The notes: a model not told the origin generated them from the letters alone. A stretch of 28,406 nt of DNA from Brevundimonas sp. UBA7664 (GCF_002483305.1 NZ_DLHQ01000019.1:1-28406), one strand, 5' to 3'. Positions 7,503-15,851 are shown, counted from the stretch's first letter. Numbers and translations are program-made.

Positions 7503-8425
7503 GCGCGGCCGAGGGCTGCGAGGGCGATGCGGGTGGCTTCGGCGATGACGGCGTCGTTCTGGTCGGGGCTCGAGGTCCGCGTGGCGTGGTAGTAGACCGC
7601 AATGACGATCGGCCTACCCGTCGGCGGATAGAGGACCCCGATATCGTTGGTTGGGCCGTAGCCGCCGGTGCCCGTCTTGTGCGCCACGGTCCAGTCCGCC
7701 GGGACGCCGGCCTTGATGCGGTTCGCACCGGTCGGGGTCTCGGTCATCCAGCGGAGCAGCAGGGCCTTCGAAGCAGGCGCGAGCGGGGTCTGATCGGACG
7801 TCAGGAGGCGGAGCAGGTTCCCCATGGATTGGCCGGGGGTGATCGTGTCCTTGTCGCCATCCAACCGGTTCATCTCGGGCTCAAGCCTGTCGACGCGCGT
7901 GGTCCTGTCGCCGATGCCCGCGTAGAAGGCGCGCAGGGCTTCGAGGCCGCCCAGTTCGCGGATCAGGATGTTGGCGGCCGGATTGTCGCTGAGGGCGACC
8001 GTTGCCTCCATCAGTTGCTCGACGGTCAGGGTCGAGCCGACGGCCGGTCCCGTGGTGGGCGCATGGTTGATCATGTCGGCCTGGGTGACCGGGATGGCCC
8101 GGTCCAGTTGTTCGTCGGCCGCCTGCACCCGCAGGAGGGTGGCCGCGGCCAGGAACATCTTGAACGTAGAACAGTAGACGAAGCGCTCGTCGCGACGCCA
8201 GGCGAGGTTGCGAAGTCGCTCCAGGTCCATAACGGCGAAGCCGAGGCGGCCACCGTGACGCGCCTCCAGCGCCGAGAGGTCGATGGTCTCGTTGGGCATG
8301 ATGACCGCGGGCCGCGCCGGTTGGACGCGTGGCGCGGTTTCAGGACCGGTCTGCTGCGAACAGCCCATGACGCCCAGCGTGCCGAGGCCGGTCAGGACGC
8401 TTCTGCGGTCCGTTCCCTTGCTCAT
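7499..8425 (-). CDS. class A serine beta-lactamase, predicted Tat-exported lipoprotein
   Basis: A 308-residue enzyme with every class A motif: S86-T-F-K89 (Ambler S70xxK73), S146-D-N148 (SDN 130-132), R180-L-E182-P-E-M-N186 (omega loop, E166) and K250-T-G252 (KTG 234-236). It should hydrolyse beta-lactams through an acyl-enzyme. The N-terminus has a twin arginine (DRRSVLTGLG) and a lipobox ending at C22 (GVMGC), so export by Tat and lipid anchoring is likely. C85 precedes the catalytic serine (Ambler 69), but the position matching 238 is Gly, so the carbapenemase disulfide cannot form. It starts 2 bases after the flbD stop, has no ribosome-binding site of its own, and overlaps flhA by 4 bases. 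This is an unusual place for such a gene. Sequence cannot give its substrate range. Confidence 0.93.
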   Translation of the reverse strand: MSKGTDRRSVLTGLGTLGVMGCSQQTGPETAPRVQPARPAVIMPNETIDLSALEARHGGRLGFAVMDLERLRNLAWRRDERFVYCSTFKMFLAAATLLRVQAADEQLDRAIPVTQADMINHAPTTGPAVGSTLTVEQLMEATVALSDNPAANILIRELGGLEALRAFYAGIGDRTTRVDRLEPEMNRLDGDKDTITPGQSMGNLLRLLTSDQTPLAPASKALLLRWMTETPTGANRIKAGVPADWTVAHKTGTGGYGPTNDIGVLYPPTGRPIVIAVYYHATRTSSPDQNDAVIAEATRIALAALGRA

Positions 8426-8427
8426 GA

Positions 8428-9822
8428 TCAGGCGGCCGCGTAGCCGGCGGCGGCGACGCCGCTCTGGGGCGCGATGATCTGCGTGCCCTCGTCGGCGTAT
8501 TCGTTCAGCTTGTTGCGCAGGGTGCGGATCGAGATGCCGAGGATGTTGGCCGCATGGGTGCGGTTGCCGAGGCAGTGCGACAGGGTGTCGAGGATCAGCG
8601 TCTTCTCCATCTGAGCCACCGTCTGGCCGACGTGGGCGCGGGTGACGGCGTCGGCGGTCTGGGCGGCGCGGGCGGCGGGGCTGTCATAGCCCGCCGCGCC
8701 GTGCGAGCCGGCGCTGAGCGGCTGGCCGTCGGGCAGGCGGATGGCCTCGACATCGATCTCGGGCCCGACCGCCAGCAGCACGGCGCGGTGCATGGCGTTT
8801 TCAAGCTCGCGGACGTTGCCGTTCCAGCGGTGCGAGACCAGGGCGCGGCGGGCCTCGACCGAGATCGGACGCGCCGGCAGGCCGTTGGCGGCGGCGTATT
8901 TCTTGACGAAATGATCGGCCAGAACGGAGATGTCGCCGGGCCGCTCGCGCAGGGCGGGCAGGCGCAGGTTCACGACATTGAGGCGGTACAGCAGGTCCTC
9001 GCGGAAGGTTCCCTCGGCCACCGACTTGGCGAGGTCGCGGTTCGAGGTGGCGATGATGCGGATGTTGACCGGCACCGGCTTGGTGCCGCCGACGCGGTCG
9101 ATGACCCGCTCCTGGATGGCGCGCAGCAGCTTGGCCTGCAGGCGGACGTCCATCTCGGAGATTTCGTCGAGCAGCAGGGTGCCGCCGTCGGCCTCCTCGA
9201 ACTTGCCGATGCGGCGGGCCATGGCGCCGGTGAACGAGCCCTTCTCGTGGCCGAACAGTTCGGATTCCAGCAGATTGTCGGGAATGGCGGCGCAGTTGAC
9301 GCTGATGAAGGGCCGCTCGGCGCGCTTGGAGCCGGCGTGGAGGTAACGGGCCATCACCTCCTTGCCGACGCCGCTTTCGCCGGTGATCAGGATCGAGGCT
9401 TCCGACCGGGCGACCTGGTCGGCCAGCATGATCACCGCCTTCATCGACGGATCGGCCGAGATCAGCGGGCGGTCGTCGTCGGCCACGGCGGACAGGACCG
9501 CGGCGATCAGATCGGCTTCCGGCGGCAGGGGGATGAACTCCTTGGCCCCGGCGCGGATGGCGTTGGCCGCGTCGGTGGCGTCGGCGTCGACGCCGCAGGC
9601 CACCACCGGCACATGGATCCGCTCGGCCTCGTTGGCCGCGATCAGGGCGGCGATATCGATGCGGTAATCGACCATCAGCAGGTCGGCCCCCTGCCCGCGA
9701 CGGAGCTGTTCCGTCGCCTGATCGCCGCGCTCGACGTGGCTGACCTTGGCGCCGTGCGCCATGGCCATCTTCACCGCCGTCGCCAGCTGTCCGCTGAGCC
9801 TGCCAACCACCAGAAGCCGCAT
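8428..9822 (-). CDS. flbD: flagellar sigma-54-dependent transcription factor FlbD
   Basis: A 464-residue NtrC-family regulator. Residues 1-115 are a receiver-like domain with no N-terminal acidic pocket (RLLVVGRLSG), although D52 remains in LLMVDYRID. The AAA+ domain has Walker A GESGVGK at 148-154, the sigma-54 contact loop as GSFTGA, and Walker B GGTLLLDEIS. A Fis-type helix-turn-helix lies near the C-terminus (NRTHAANILGISIRTLRNKL). The N-terminal sequence closely follows Caulobacter FlbD, which activates late flagellar genes with sigma-54 and represses fliF, and is controlled by FliX rather than by classic phosphorylation. GAGGAG at 9831-9836 precedes ATG 9822. It is the fifth gene of the fliF operon. 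Confidence 0.96.
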   Translation of the reverse strand: MRLLVVGRLSGQLATAVKMAMAHGAKVSHVERGDQATEQLRRGQGADLLMVDYRIDIAALIAANEAERIHVPVVACGVDADATDAANAIRAGAKEFIPLPPEADLIAAVLSAVADDDRPLISADPSMKAVIMLADQVARSEASILITGESGVGKEVMARYLHAGSKRAERPFISVNCAAIPDNLLESELFGHEKGSFTGAMARRIGKFEEADGGTLLLDEISEMDVRLQAKLLRAIQERVIDRVGGTKPVPVNIRIIATSNRDLAKSVAEGTFREDLLYRLNVVNLRLPALRERPGDISVLADHFVKKYAAANGLPARPISVEARRALVSHRWNGNVRELENAMHRAVLLAVGPEIDVEAIRLPDGQPLSAGSHGAAGYDSPAARAAQTADAVTRAHVGQTVAQMEKTLILDTLSHCLGNRTHAANILGISIRTLRNKLNEYADEGTQIIAPQSGVAAAGYAAA

Positions 9823-9863
9823 GGGTCTTCTCCTCTAATCTCTACGCACGATCCGGCCGCCGA

Positions 9864-10196
9864 TCAGGCGCCGGAATCCTCGGTCTTGATGATTTCCGTC
9901 ATGGTCACGCCCAGCCGGTCCTCGACGACGACGACCTCACCGCGGGCGACCAGACGGTTGTTGACGAATATGTCGATGGCCTCGCCGACCTTGCGGTCCA
10001 GCTCCAGCACGCTGCCGCGGTTCAGCTTGAGCAGCTGGGCCACGGACATGTGGGCCTTGCCCAGCACGGCCGAGATGTTGACCGGGACGTCGAAGACCGG
10101 GGTGAGGTCGTGGGCCGTCTTGTCGGTCGCCTCGTCATTGACGGTGATCGCGACGGAGTCCGGGAACTCCTCCAGGGCCATGGTGTCGGACGCCAT
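9864..10196 (-). CDS. fliN: flagellar motor switch protein FliN
   Basis: A 110-residue protein with the SpoA/SurfaceAntigen fold typical of FliN: DVPVNISAVLGKAHMSVAQL, LNRGSVLELDRKVGEAIDIF, then NNRLVARGEVVVVEDRLGV and the usual end MTEIIK. FliN forms the lower C ring with FliG and FliM and binds FliH during export. The ATG overlaps the fliH stop by one base (TAATG), and GGGAGG at 10202-10207 lies 5 bases upstream, so the start is secure. 41 bases separate it from flbD. FliM is not encoded in this window. Confidence 0.96.
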   Translation of the reverse strand: MASDTMALEEFPDSVAITVNDEATDKTAHDLTPVFDVPVNISAVLGKAHMSVAQLLKLNRGSVLELDRKVGEAIDIFVNNRLVARGEVVVVEDRLGVTMTEIIKTEDSGA

Positions 10197-10864
10197 TACG
10201 GCCTCCCTTCCATTGTAGATTCGGGGGTGAGGGTTTCAGCGTGCCCGGCCTCGGCGGCGAGGGCGGAGTTCAGGGCCTCGCGCATGCGGGCGAAGGCTTC
10301 ATCGGCATCGAAGGCGGCGCGACCGTCGGCCCATTCCAGCTGGAAGGCCGCCGCGGCCATGCCCGGCTCGGTGCGGAAAGCGACGATGCCCGAGAAGCCG
10401 GCGTCGGCGCACAGTTGCTCGATGCGGGCGTGGGTCGACTCGGTCAGGTCGCCGGTGCGGATGACGAGGCGCGGCGAGGCGTCGATCTCCTGACCCAGGG
10501 CTTCGAGCGCGGCCTGCAGCGGGGCTTCGGGATGGCGGTCCAGGGCCGAGGCGGCGACGACGCGGGCGGCGGTCAGGGCCAGTTCGGCGGCCTGCCGGCG
10601 GTGGGTCCGGGCGACCTGGGCCAGGGCGGGGGCGGCGGACGCCAGGGCCTCGCCGATGGCCGACAGGGCCATGGCCTGGAGGCTGTCGATCTCGGCCAGG
10701 GCCTGATTGCGGGCGTCCAGCCGGGCCTCGGCGACCAGGGCGTCGACCTCGGCCGGGCCATAGGCGCGCTTGATCGGGCGGAAGGCGGCGGCGGCGTTGA
10801 CGACCACGCCGGCGGCGTCGAACTCGGTGTCGAAGGCGAAGGGGGTGCTGAGCGGCTGGGTCAT
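10196..10864 (-). CDS. fliH: flagellar export ATPase regulator FliH (FlbE-type)
   Basis: A 222-residue protein. The N-terminus is variable, the middle is a long Ala-rich helix (about residues 38-110) typical of FliH dimers, and the C-terminal domain (about 125-200) resembles the FliH/V-ATPase E-subunit fold, with LVIRTGDLTE and FQLEWADGRAAFD. FliH binds and restrains the export ATPase FliI and links it to FliN and FlhA. Identification rests on this layout and on the position between fliG and fliN, where Caulobacter has flbE. It begins one base after the fliG stop. FliI is not in the window. Confidence 0.88.
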   Translation of the reverse strand: MTQPLSTPFAFDTEFDAAGVVVNAAAAFRPIKRAYGPAEVDALVAEARLDARNQALAEIDSLQAMALSAIGEALASAAPALAQVARTHRRQAAELALTAARVVAASALDRHPEAPLQAALEALGQEIDASPRLVIRTGDLTESTHARIEQLCADAGFSGIVAFRTEPGMAAAAFQLEWADGRAAFDADEAFARMREALNSALAAEAGHAETLTPESTMEGRP

Positions 10865-10865
10865 G

Positions 10866-11903
10866 TCAGTAGATCAACTCGTCGTCGCCGCTCTGGCCGA
10901 CCAGCATGATCTCGCCCTTGGCGGCGAGATCCTTGGCGACCTGGACCATGGCCATCTGGGCCTGGTCGACGTCCTTGAGACGGACCGGACCCATGGATTC
11001 CATGTCCTCGCGCATGATCTTGGCGGCGCGTTCGGACATGTTGGAGAAGAACAGTTCGCGCAGGGATTCCGAGGAGCCCTTGAGGGCGAGGCCGAGGGAG
11101 TCCTTCTCGACCGCGCGCAGCAGGGTCTGGATGCCGCCGGGGTCCAGCTTGGCCAGGTCCTCGAACACGAACATCAGGGCCCGGATGCGCTCGGCCGCCT
11201 CGCGGTTGCGCTCTTCCAGGGCGCCGATGAAGCGGGCCTCGGTCTGACGGTCGAAGCTGTTGAAGATGTCGGCCATCATCTCGTGGCTGTCGCGCTTGGA
11301 GGTGCGGGCCAGGTTCGACATGAATTCGGTGCGCAGGGTCTGTTCGATCTTGTCGAGGATTTCGCGCTGCACCGGCTCCATGCGCAGCATGCGCTGGACG
11401 CATTCGAGGGCGAAATCCTCGGGCAGGCTGGTCAGGACGCGGGCGGCGTGGTCCGGCTTCACCTTGGACAGGACCACGGCGACCGTCTGGGGGTATTCGT
11501 TCTTCAGATAGTTGGCGAGGACGGCCTCGTTCACATTGCCGAGCTTGTCCCACATGGTGCGGCCGGCGGGACCGCGGATCTCCTCCATCAGGCCTTCGAC
11601 GCGGTCGCTGGGCATGAAGGAGGCCAGCAGGCGCTGGGTCTGTTCGAAACTGCCCATGACCGCGCCCGAGCCGCTCATGCCCGAGACGAATTCGACCAGC
11701 AGCTCCTCGACCACGCTGGCGCTGACCGTGCCCAGGGAGGCCATGGCCTGGGAGATTTCCTTGATCTCGTCCTCGTCCAGCCCCTGCCACAGACGGGTGT
11801 GGTCCTCGCCCAGCGACAGCAGGATGACGGCAGCCTTCTCGGGGCCGGTCAGTTTCCTGGCGTCCTCAACGGCCGGCTTCTTGGTGACGAGGCGCGCCGC
11901 CAT
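10866..11903 (-). CDS. fliG: flagellar motor switch protein FliG
   Basis: A 345-residue protein with the three FliG regions. The N-terminal domain binds FliF (KLTGPEKAAVILLSLGED). The middle domain carries the EHPQ-like motif, here NEYPQTVAVVLS. The C-terminal torque domain includes MFVFEDLAKLD and GPVRLKDVDQAQ. It forms the upper C ring and contacts the stator. Length is normal. The Tyr in place of His in EHPQ is a small variation near the FliM interface. ATG 11903 overlaps the fliF stop by one base (TGATG), indicating translational coupling. Confidence 0.97.
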   Translation of the reverse strand: MAARLVTKKPAVEDARKLTGPEKAAVILLSLGEDHTRLWQGLDEDEIKEISQAMASLGTVSASVVEELLVEFVSGMSGSGAVMGSFEQTQRLLASFMPSDRVEGLMEEIRGPAGRTMWDKLGNVNEAVLANYLKNEYPQTVAVVLSKVKPDHAARVLTSLPEDFALECVQRMLRMEPVQREILDKIEQTLRTEFMSNLARTSKRDSHEMMADIFNSFDRQTEARFIGALEERNREAAERIRALMFVFEDLAKLDPGGIQTLLRAVEKDSLGLALKGSSESLRELFFSNMSERAAKIMREDMESMGPVRLKDVDQAQMAMVQVAKDLAAKGEIMLVGQSGDDELIY

Positions 11904-13531
11904 CAGCCTTCGTGCACCCAGCTGCGCAGAATGGAGGTCGACTCGTCAGGATGTTTCTCGACGAAATCGGCGACCTTCTTGACCGAAGACGCCTTCACCT
12001 GACCCTCGATGCGGGCGATGTCGAGCCGCTGGTCCATCTCGGAGGGACCGGCGATCTGGGGCATGACTCCGCCCGCCCCGCCCATGATCGTGGTCTGCAG
12101 CGAGGTCACCGGCGCCCCGCCCGCGCCGGCGAGCTGCAGCTGGCCGCCGCCCGAAGCCGATTTCAGCAGCGGGCGAAGGACAAAGAAGATCAGCAGCAGG
12201 CCGGTGATCAGGAGCACCAGCAGCTCGACGCCGCGCATGATGTCGTTCTTGGTGAAGTTGAACAGCGACGAACCGGCCTCCTCGCCCCCGACCGCGGCGA
12301 TGTCGCGGTTGAAGCGGACGTTCAGGACCTCGATCCTGTCGCCCCGCTCGGCGTCGATGCCGACGGCGGCGGCGACCAGGGCCTTGATCTGTTCGATCTC
12401 CTGCGGCGTGCGCGCGGCATAGGTGGGCGCGCCCCCGTTGGCCGCGGGGGTCCATTTGCCGTCGACGGCGACCGAGACGGCCAGCCGCTTGATCTCGCCG
12501 GCCTCCTTCACCGTGGTCGTGGTCGTGTTGGAGATTTCGTAGTTGGTGGTTTCGGTGTTGGCGGTGTCGCGCGAACCCGTGGCACCGGTCGCGGGCGCCT
12601 CGCCGCCGGGAATGTTGTTGGTCGCGGTGACCCCGCCATCCGACGTCGGCGCCGTGTCGCTGGACTCGGTTCCGTTGGTCGAGGTCGAGCGCACCACCTG
12701 GCCGTCCGGATCGTAACGCTGCTCCTGGGTGGTGGAGCGGCTGTGATCGATGTCGGCGGTGACCTGGACGCGCGCGCCGCCGACGCCGACGACGCCCTCG
12801 ACGATGTCCATGATCCGCGCCTGCAGCTGGGCCTCGGTGGAATCGCGCGCCTCCTGGGCCGAAGCGGCGCTGAAGCCCGCACTGTCCGATCCGGCCGCCA
12901 GGGTGCGGTTGGAGGTGTCGGTCAGGGTGACCTTCTCTGGCTTCAGATTGGGCACCGAGGAGGCGATGACGTTGCGGATGGCCTGGACCTGGGCGCCCGA
13001 CAGCTGGCCGCCGGTGACCCCGACCACCACCGAGGCGGTGGGTTCGGCGCCGTCCGACTGGAACAGTTCGCGGCGCGGCAGGGCGATCATGACGCGGGCG
13101 GAGTTGATGCCGCGCATGGTCAGGATGGTGCGGGCCAGCTCGCCCTCGAGGGCGCGCTTTTCATTGAGGTTCTGCTGGAACTCGGTCTGGCCCAGCACCG
13201 ACTGGTTGTCGAAGATTTCGTAGCCGACCGAACCGGATGTCACGAGCCCCTTGCCGGCGACCAGCATGCGCGCCTCGCCGACCTCGTCGCGGCTGACGAA
13301 GATGGTCGAGCCATCGCCCTTGGATGAGTATTTGATGCCCGCGCTGTCCAGCGCCGTCGTGACCTCGGAGGCTTCGCGCAGATCGAGGTTGGAGTACAGC
13401 AGGGCGTCGGGGGCCTGGCCGATGCGCAGCATGACGGCGACCAGCACGGCCGCGACGCCGGCGGCGACGCCCAGCACCACGGTCAGCCGACCGATCCCGA
13501 ATCTCTGCAACGCCGCCGTGAAGCCGCCCAC
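11903..13531 (-). CDS. fliF: flagellar MS-ring protein FliF
   Basis: A 542-residue YscJ/FliF protein. TM1 is at about residues 17-38, followed by ring-building motifs (YSNLDLREASEVTTALDSAG, GLVTSGSVGYEIFD) and a long Ser/Thr/Gly-rich periplasmic loop. TM2 lies near residue 435-455, and the cytosolic tail ends in EKHPDESTSILRSWVHEG, the FliG-binding segment. The start is GTG 13531 because an in-frame stop lies seven codons upstream and no earlier ATG exists. It heads the operon fliF-fliG-fliH-fliN-flbD-bla-flhA. A CtrA plus FlbD-type element sits at 13575-13614, 44 bases upstream, and should control it. Confidence 0.97.
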   Translation of the reverse strand: MGGFTAALQRFGIGRLTVVLGVAAGVAAVLVAVMLRIGQAPDALLYSNLDLREASEVTTALDSAGIKYSSKGDGSTIFVSRDEVGEARMLVAGKGLVTSGSVGYEIFDNQSVLGQTEFQQNLNEKRALEGELARTILTMRGINSARVMIALPRRELFQSDGAEPTASVVVGVTGGQLSGAQVQAIRNVIASSVPNLKPEKVTLTDTSNRTLAAGSDSAGFSAASAQEARDSTEAQLQARIMDIVEGVVGVGGARVQVTADIDHSRSTTQEQRYDPDGQVVRSTSTNGTESSDTAPTSDGGVTATNNIPGGEAPATGATGSRDTANTETTNYEISNTTTTTVKEAGEIKRLAVSVAVDGKWTPAANGGAPTYAARTPQEIEQIKALVAAAVGIDAERGDRIEVLNVRFNRDIAAVGGEEAGSSLFNFTKNDIMRGVELLVLLITGLLLIFFVLRPLLKSASGGGQLQLAGAGGAPVTSLQTTIMGGAGGVMPQIAGPSEMDQRLDIARIEGQVKASSVKKVADFVEKHPDESTSILRSWVHEG

Positions 13532-13574
13532 GCGTCCCGCCCCGAATACTCACGGGTACCGACTGAGGCCCGCT

Positions 13575-13614
13575 AGGCAGAAACTGCCGCCTGCGTGGTA
13601 AATGCGGAGTTAAG
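13575..13614 (-). promoter_or_regulatory. CtrA-like box plus FlbD/ftr-like palindrome upstream of fliF
   Basis: On the plus strand, GGCAG (13576-13580), AAA, CTGCC (13584-13588), then TAAA (13599-13602), 7 bases and TTAA (13610-13613). Read in the fliF direction this is TTAA-N7-TTTA followed closely by a 13 bp palindrome. CtrA binds TTAA-N7-TTAA, and in Caulobacter FlbD binds a palindrome (ftr4) overlapping the fliF promoter. It is one of three copies in the window: 32 of 40 bases match the flgB copy. Confidence 0.8.
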
Positions 13615-13626
13615 ACCTCTGAACGA

Positions 13627-14697
13627 TCACCGCTTCTTCCGCTTCTGCATAACGAAGCCGATGACCTTGGCGGCCGCTTCGAAATGCTCGCGGGGGATGG
13701 TCTCGTCGATGTCGACGGCGGCGTAGAGGGCGCGCGCCAGGGGGACGTTCTCGACGATCGGGACATTGTGCTCGCGCCCGACCTCGCGGATGCGCAGGGC
13801 CAGGGCGTCGACGCCCTTGGCGACGCAGACCGGCGCGGCGTCGCCGGTCTCGTAGCGCAGGGCCACGGAATAGTGGGTCGGGTTGGTGACGATGACCGTG
13901 GCCTTGGGCACGTTCTGCATCATCCGCTGGCGGCTGCGCTGGTTCCGGATCTGCCTCAGCTTGGCCTTGACGTGGGGATCGCCCTCGGACTGCTTGTAGT
14001 CCTCCTTGGTCTCTTCCTTGGTCATCTTCATCCGCTCGGCGAAGCGGTATTTCTGCCAGAGGAAGTCGGCCCCGGCGGTGAAGCCGAGGAAGATGATCGT
14101 CGACATCATCAGGGCCACGGCCAGATCGCGCGCCACCGGCAGGATCAGCGCCGGCGGCATCGCCGCCATGTTCTCCAGCTCGCGCAGGTGAGGCTTCAGC
14201 ACCAGCCAGCAGATCACCCCGACCGCCAGCAGCTTGAGGAAGGTCTTGATGAACTGGACCAGGCCGTCGGGCCCGAAAATGCGCGTGAAACCCTTGAGCG
14301 GATTGACCTTGGACCAGTCGGGTTTGAGCTTTTCCCCCGTGAAGAGCAGGCCGGATTGGGCCACATTGCCGCCGACGCCGCCGATGATGGTGGCCAGCAT
14401 GACCACGCCGAGGAACGGGGCCATGGCCCACAGGGCGATGCCGCCGATCTCGACCCCGGCCCCGGCATCGAGGCCGCCCAGCATGGTGTGAGGGGCGGCG
14501 ATGAAGGGCAGCAGCTGCTCGGCCATGGAGTTGGCGAACCAGCCGCCGGACATCAGCACGACGGCGGCGGCGCCGGCCAGCGACATGACCGCGGCGACGT
14601 CCGGGGATTTGGCGACATCGCCCTTCTTGCGGGCCTCCGCAAGTTTTCGCGGGGAGGCCTCTTCTGTCTTCGAGTCGGGATCCGGCGTATCAGCCAC
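13627..14697 (-). CDS. flhB: flagellar type III export switch protein FlhB
   Basis: A 356-residue protein with four hydrophobic helices, the N-terminal family motif DPDSKTEEASPRKLAEARKKG, and a cytosolic domain with the autocleavage site NPTH (near residue 272). Cleavage there switches export from rod/hook to filament substrates. I chose GTG 14697: GGAGG at 14703-14707 lies 5 bases before it and the N-terminus then matches the family. The longer form from ATG 14718 adds seven residues and has no ribosome-binding site. The start overlaps the end of fliR by 8 bases. It is the last gene of the fliQ-fliR-flhB unit; 95 bases with a new promoter element separate it from fliF. Confidence 0.95.
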   Translation of the reverse strand: MADTPDPDSKTEEASPRKLAEARKKGDVAKSPDVAAVMSLAGAAAVVLMSGGWFANSMAEQLLPFIAAPHTMLGGLDAGAGVEIGGIALWAMAPFLGVVMLATIIGGVGGNVAQSGLLFTGEKLKPDWSKVNPLKGFTRIFGPDGLVQFIKTFLKLLAVGVICWLVLKPHLRELENMAAMPPALILPVARDLAVALMMSTIIFLGFTAGADFLWQKYRFAERMKMTKEETKEDYKQSEGDPHVKAKLRQIRNQRSRQRMMQNVPKATVIVTNPTHYSVALRYETGDAAPVCVAKGVDALALRIREVGREHNVPIVENVPLARALYAAVDIDETIPREHFEAAAKVIGFVMQKRKKR

Positions 14698-15460
14698 CGG
14701 CGCCTCCGACGAAGACATTGGCCAGGGCGCGGTAGCGGTCGATGAAGACCGTCCCGACCACGCCGAGGCTGAGGGCGAAGACCGACAGGCCCAGCAGGAT
14801 GCTGAGCGGGGCGGCGGCGAAGAAGACCTGGAACGACGGCATCACCCGGCCGACGAGGCCCGAGGCGAGGTTGAAGATCAGGGCGAAGACCAGCAGGGGC
14901 GCGGACAGCTGCACCCCCAGCATGAAGGCGTCGCCCAGGGTGCGGATGGCCAGGGTGGCGAAGTCGCCGGTCAGCAACGGCCCGACCGGCCGGATCAGCT
15001 CATACGAGCCGACCAGACCGGCGATGAACAGGTGATGGGTATTGGTGGCGAAGATCATGGTCGTGCCCAGCAGCATCAGGAAGGCGCCGATGGTCGAGCC
15101 CGGCTGCATCTGCATGGGATTGGCGGTCTGGGCGAAGGCCAGGGTGGTCTGCAGGGCGACGATTTCGCCCGCCGTGGCCAGGGCGGTCAGGAAGGATCGC
15201 AGCAGGGCGCCGATCATAAGGCCGACGATGACCTCGCGGATGATCCATCCCGCCATGCCGCCCACCGTCGCGGGCAAGGCCGGCAGGACGCCGGCGATCA
15301 CCGGCCACAGGGCGAGACTGACGACCAGGGCCAGCGACAGGCGGATGCGCGGCGAGACATAGCTCTCGCCGATGCCGGGCAGCATCAACAGCACCGCGCC
15401 GATGCGCGCGAAGATCAGCGCGCCCTGCCAGACCTGGTCCGATGTCGCCCAAGGCTCCAC
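14690..15460 (-). CDS. fliR: flagellar export gate protein FliR
   Basis: A 256-residue, highly hydrophobic protein with the FliR pattern: FARIGAVLLMLPGIG near the start, a central GEIVALQTTLAFAQTANP segment, and a C-terminal hydrophobic stretch. FliR completes the FliPQR export channel in the inner membrane. The start is GTG 15460: the codon directly upstream in frame is TAG, so no earlier start is possible. No strong ribosome-binding site is visible. It begins 20 bases after the fliQ stop and overlaps flhB. Length is normal. Confidence 0.95.
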   Translation of the reverse strand: MEPWATSDQVWQGALIFARIGAVLLMLPGIGESYVSPRIRLSLALVVSLALWPVIAGVLPALPATVGGMAGWIIREVIVGLMIGALLRSFLTALATAGEIVALQTTLAFAQTANPMQMQPGSTIGAFLMLLGTTMIFATNTHHLFIAGLVGSYELIRPVGPLLTGDFATLAIRTLGDAFMLGVQLSAPLLVFALIFNLASGLVGRVMPSFQVFFAAAPLSILLGLSVFALSLGVVGTVFIDRYRALANVFVGGAGG

Positions 15461-15480
15461 CTAGGGGCATCCCATCATGA

Positions 15481-15744
15481 TCACATGCCGGCGATGCGCG
15501 CTGCGATCGTCCGCATGAAACCGCCCAGAAGCGCTCCCATCAGCGGCAGGAACAGCATCAGGCTGACGAAGATGGCGATGATCTTGGGCGCGTAGATGAG
15601 GGTCTGTTCCTGGATCTGGGTCAGGGCCTGGAACAGGCCGATGACGACGCCGACGACCAGGCCGACGATCAGGACGGGCGCGCACAGCTGGATCGTCAGC
15701 CACAGGGCGTCGCGCCCCACATCCATCACATCCGCGCCGTTCAT
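15481..15744 (-). CDS. fliQ: flagellar export gate protein FliQ
   Basis: An 87-residue protein made of two hydrophobic hairpin helices (about residues 15-38 and 52-76) with the conserved FQALTQIQEQTLIYAPKI loop. FliQ packs around FliP in the export channel. ATG 15744 has GGAG about 10 bases upstream; Met-7 is an alternative. It is the first gene of fliQ-fliR-flhB. The composite CtrA/FlbD element at 15769-15808 lies only 25 bases upstream, so the transcript leader must be short. Confidence 0.95.
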   Translation of the reverse strand: MNGADVMDVGRDALWLTIQLCAPVLIVGLVVGVVIGLFQALTQIQEQTLIYAPKIIAIFVSLMLFLPLMGALLGGFMRTIAARIAGM

Positions 15745-15768
15745 CGAATATACGCTCCACCGACTACC

Positions 15769-15808
15769 GGGCAGAAAATGCCGGGAGCGTGGTTAACGAG
15801 GGGTTATC
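15769..15808 (-). promoter_or_regulatory. CtrA-like box plus FlbD/ftr-like palindrome upstream of fliQ
   Basis: GGCA (15770-15773), GAAAA, TGCC (15779-15782), then TTAA (15793-15796), 7 bases, TTAT (15804-15807). It matches the flgB element at 34 of 40 positions with no gap. It sits between fliQ and the divergent HEAT-like gene, so it may affect both. Confidence 0.8.
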
Positions 15809-15851
15809 GGGCGATCTGGGGTCCGGGGGAAAGTCCGTGCTAGGAGACTTG

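Noticed and set aside
8554..10218. A 554-codon plus-strand open frame opposite flbD and fliN
   Set aside because: High GC makes stops rare on the antisense strand. The protein is low-complexity Gly/Asp/Gln/Val and lies opposite well-recognised genes.
15789..15851. Upstream GTG start at 15789 for the HEAT-like protein
   Set aside because: It lies inside the fliQ CtrA-like element and has no ribosome-binding site; GTG 15852 has AGGAG at ideal spacing.
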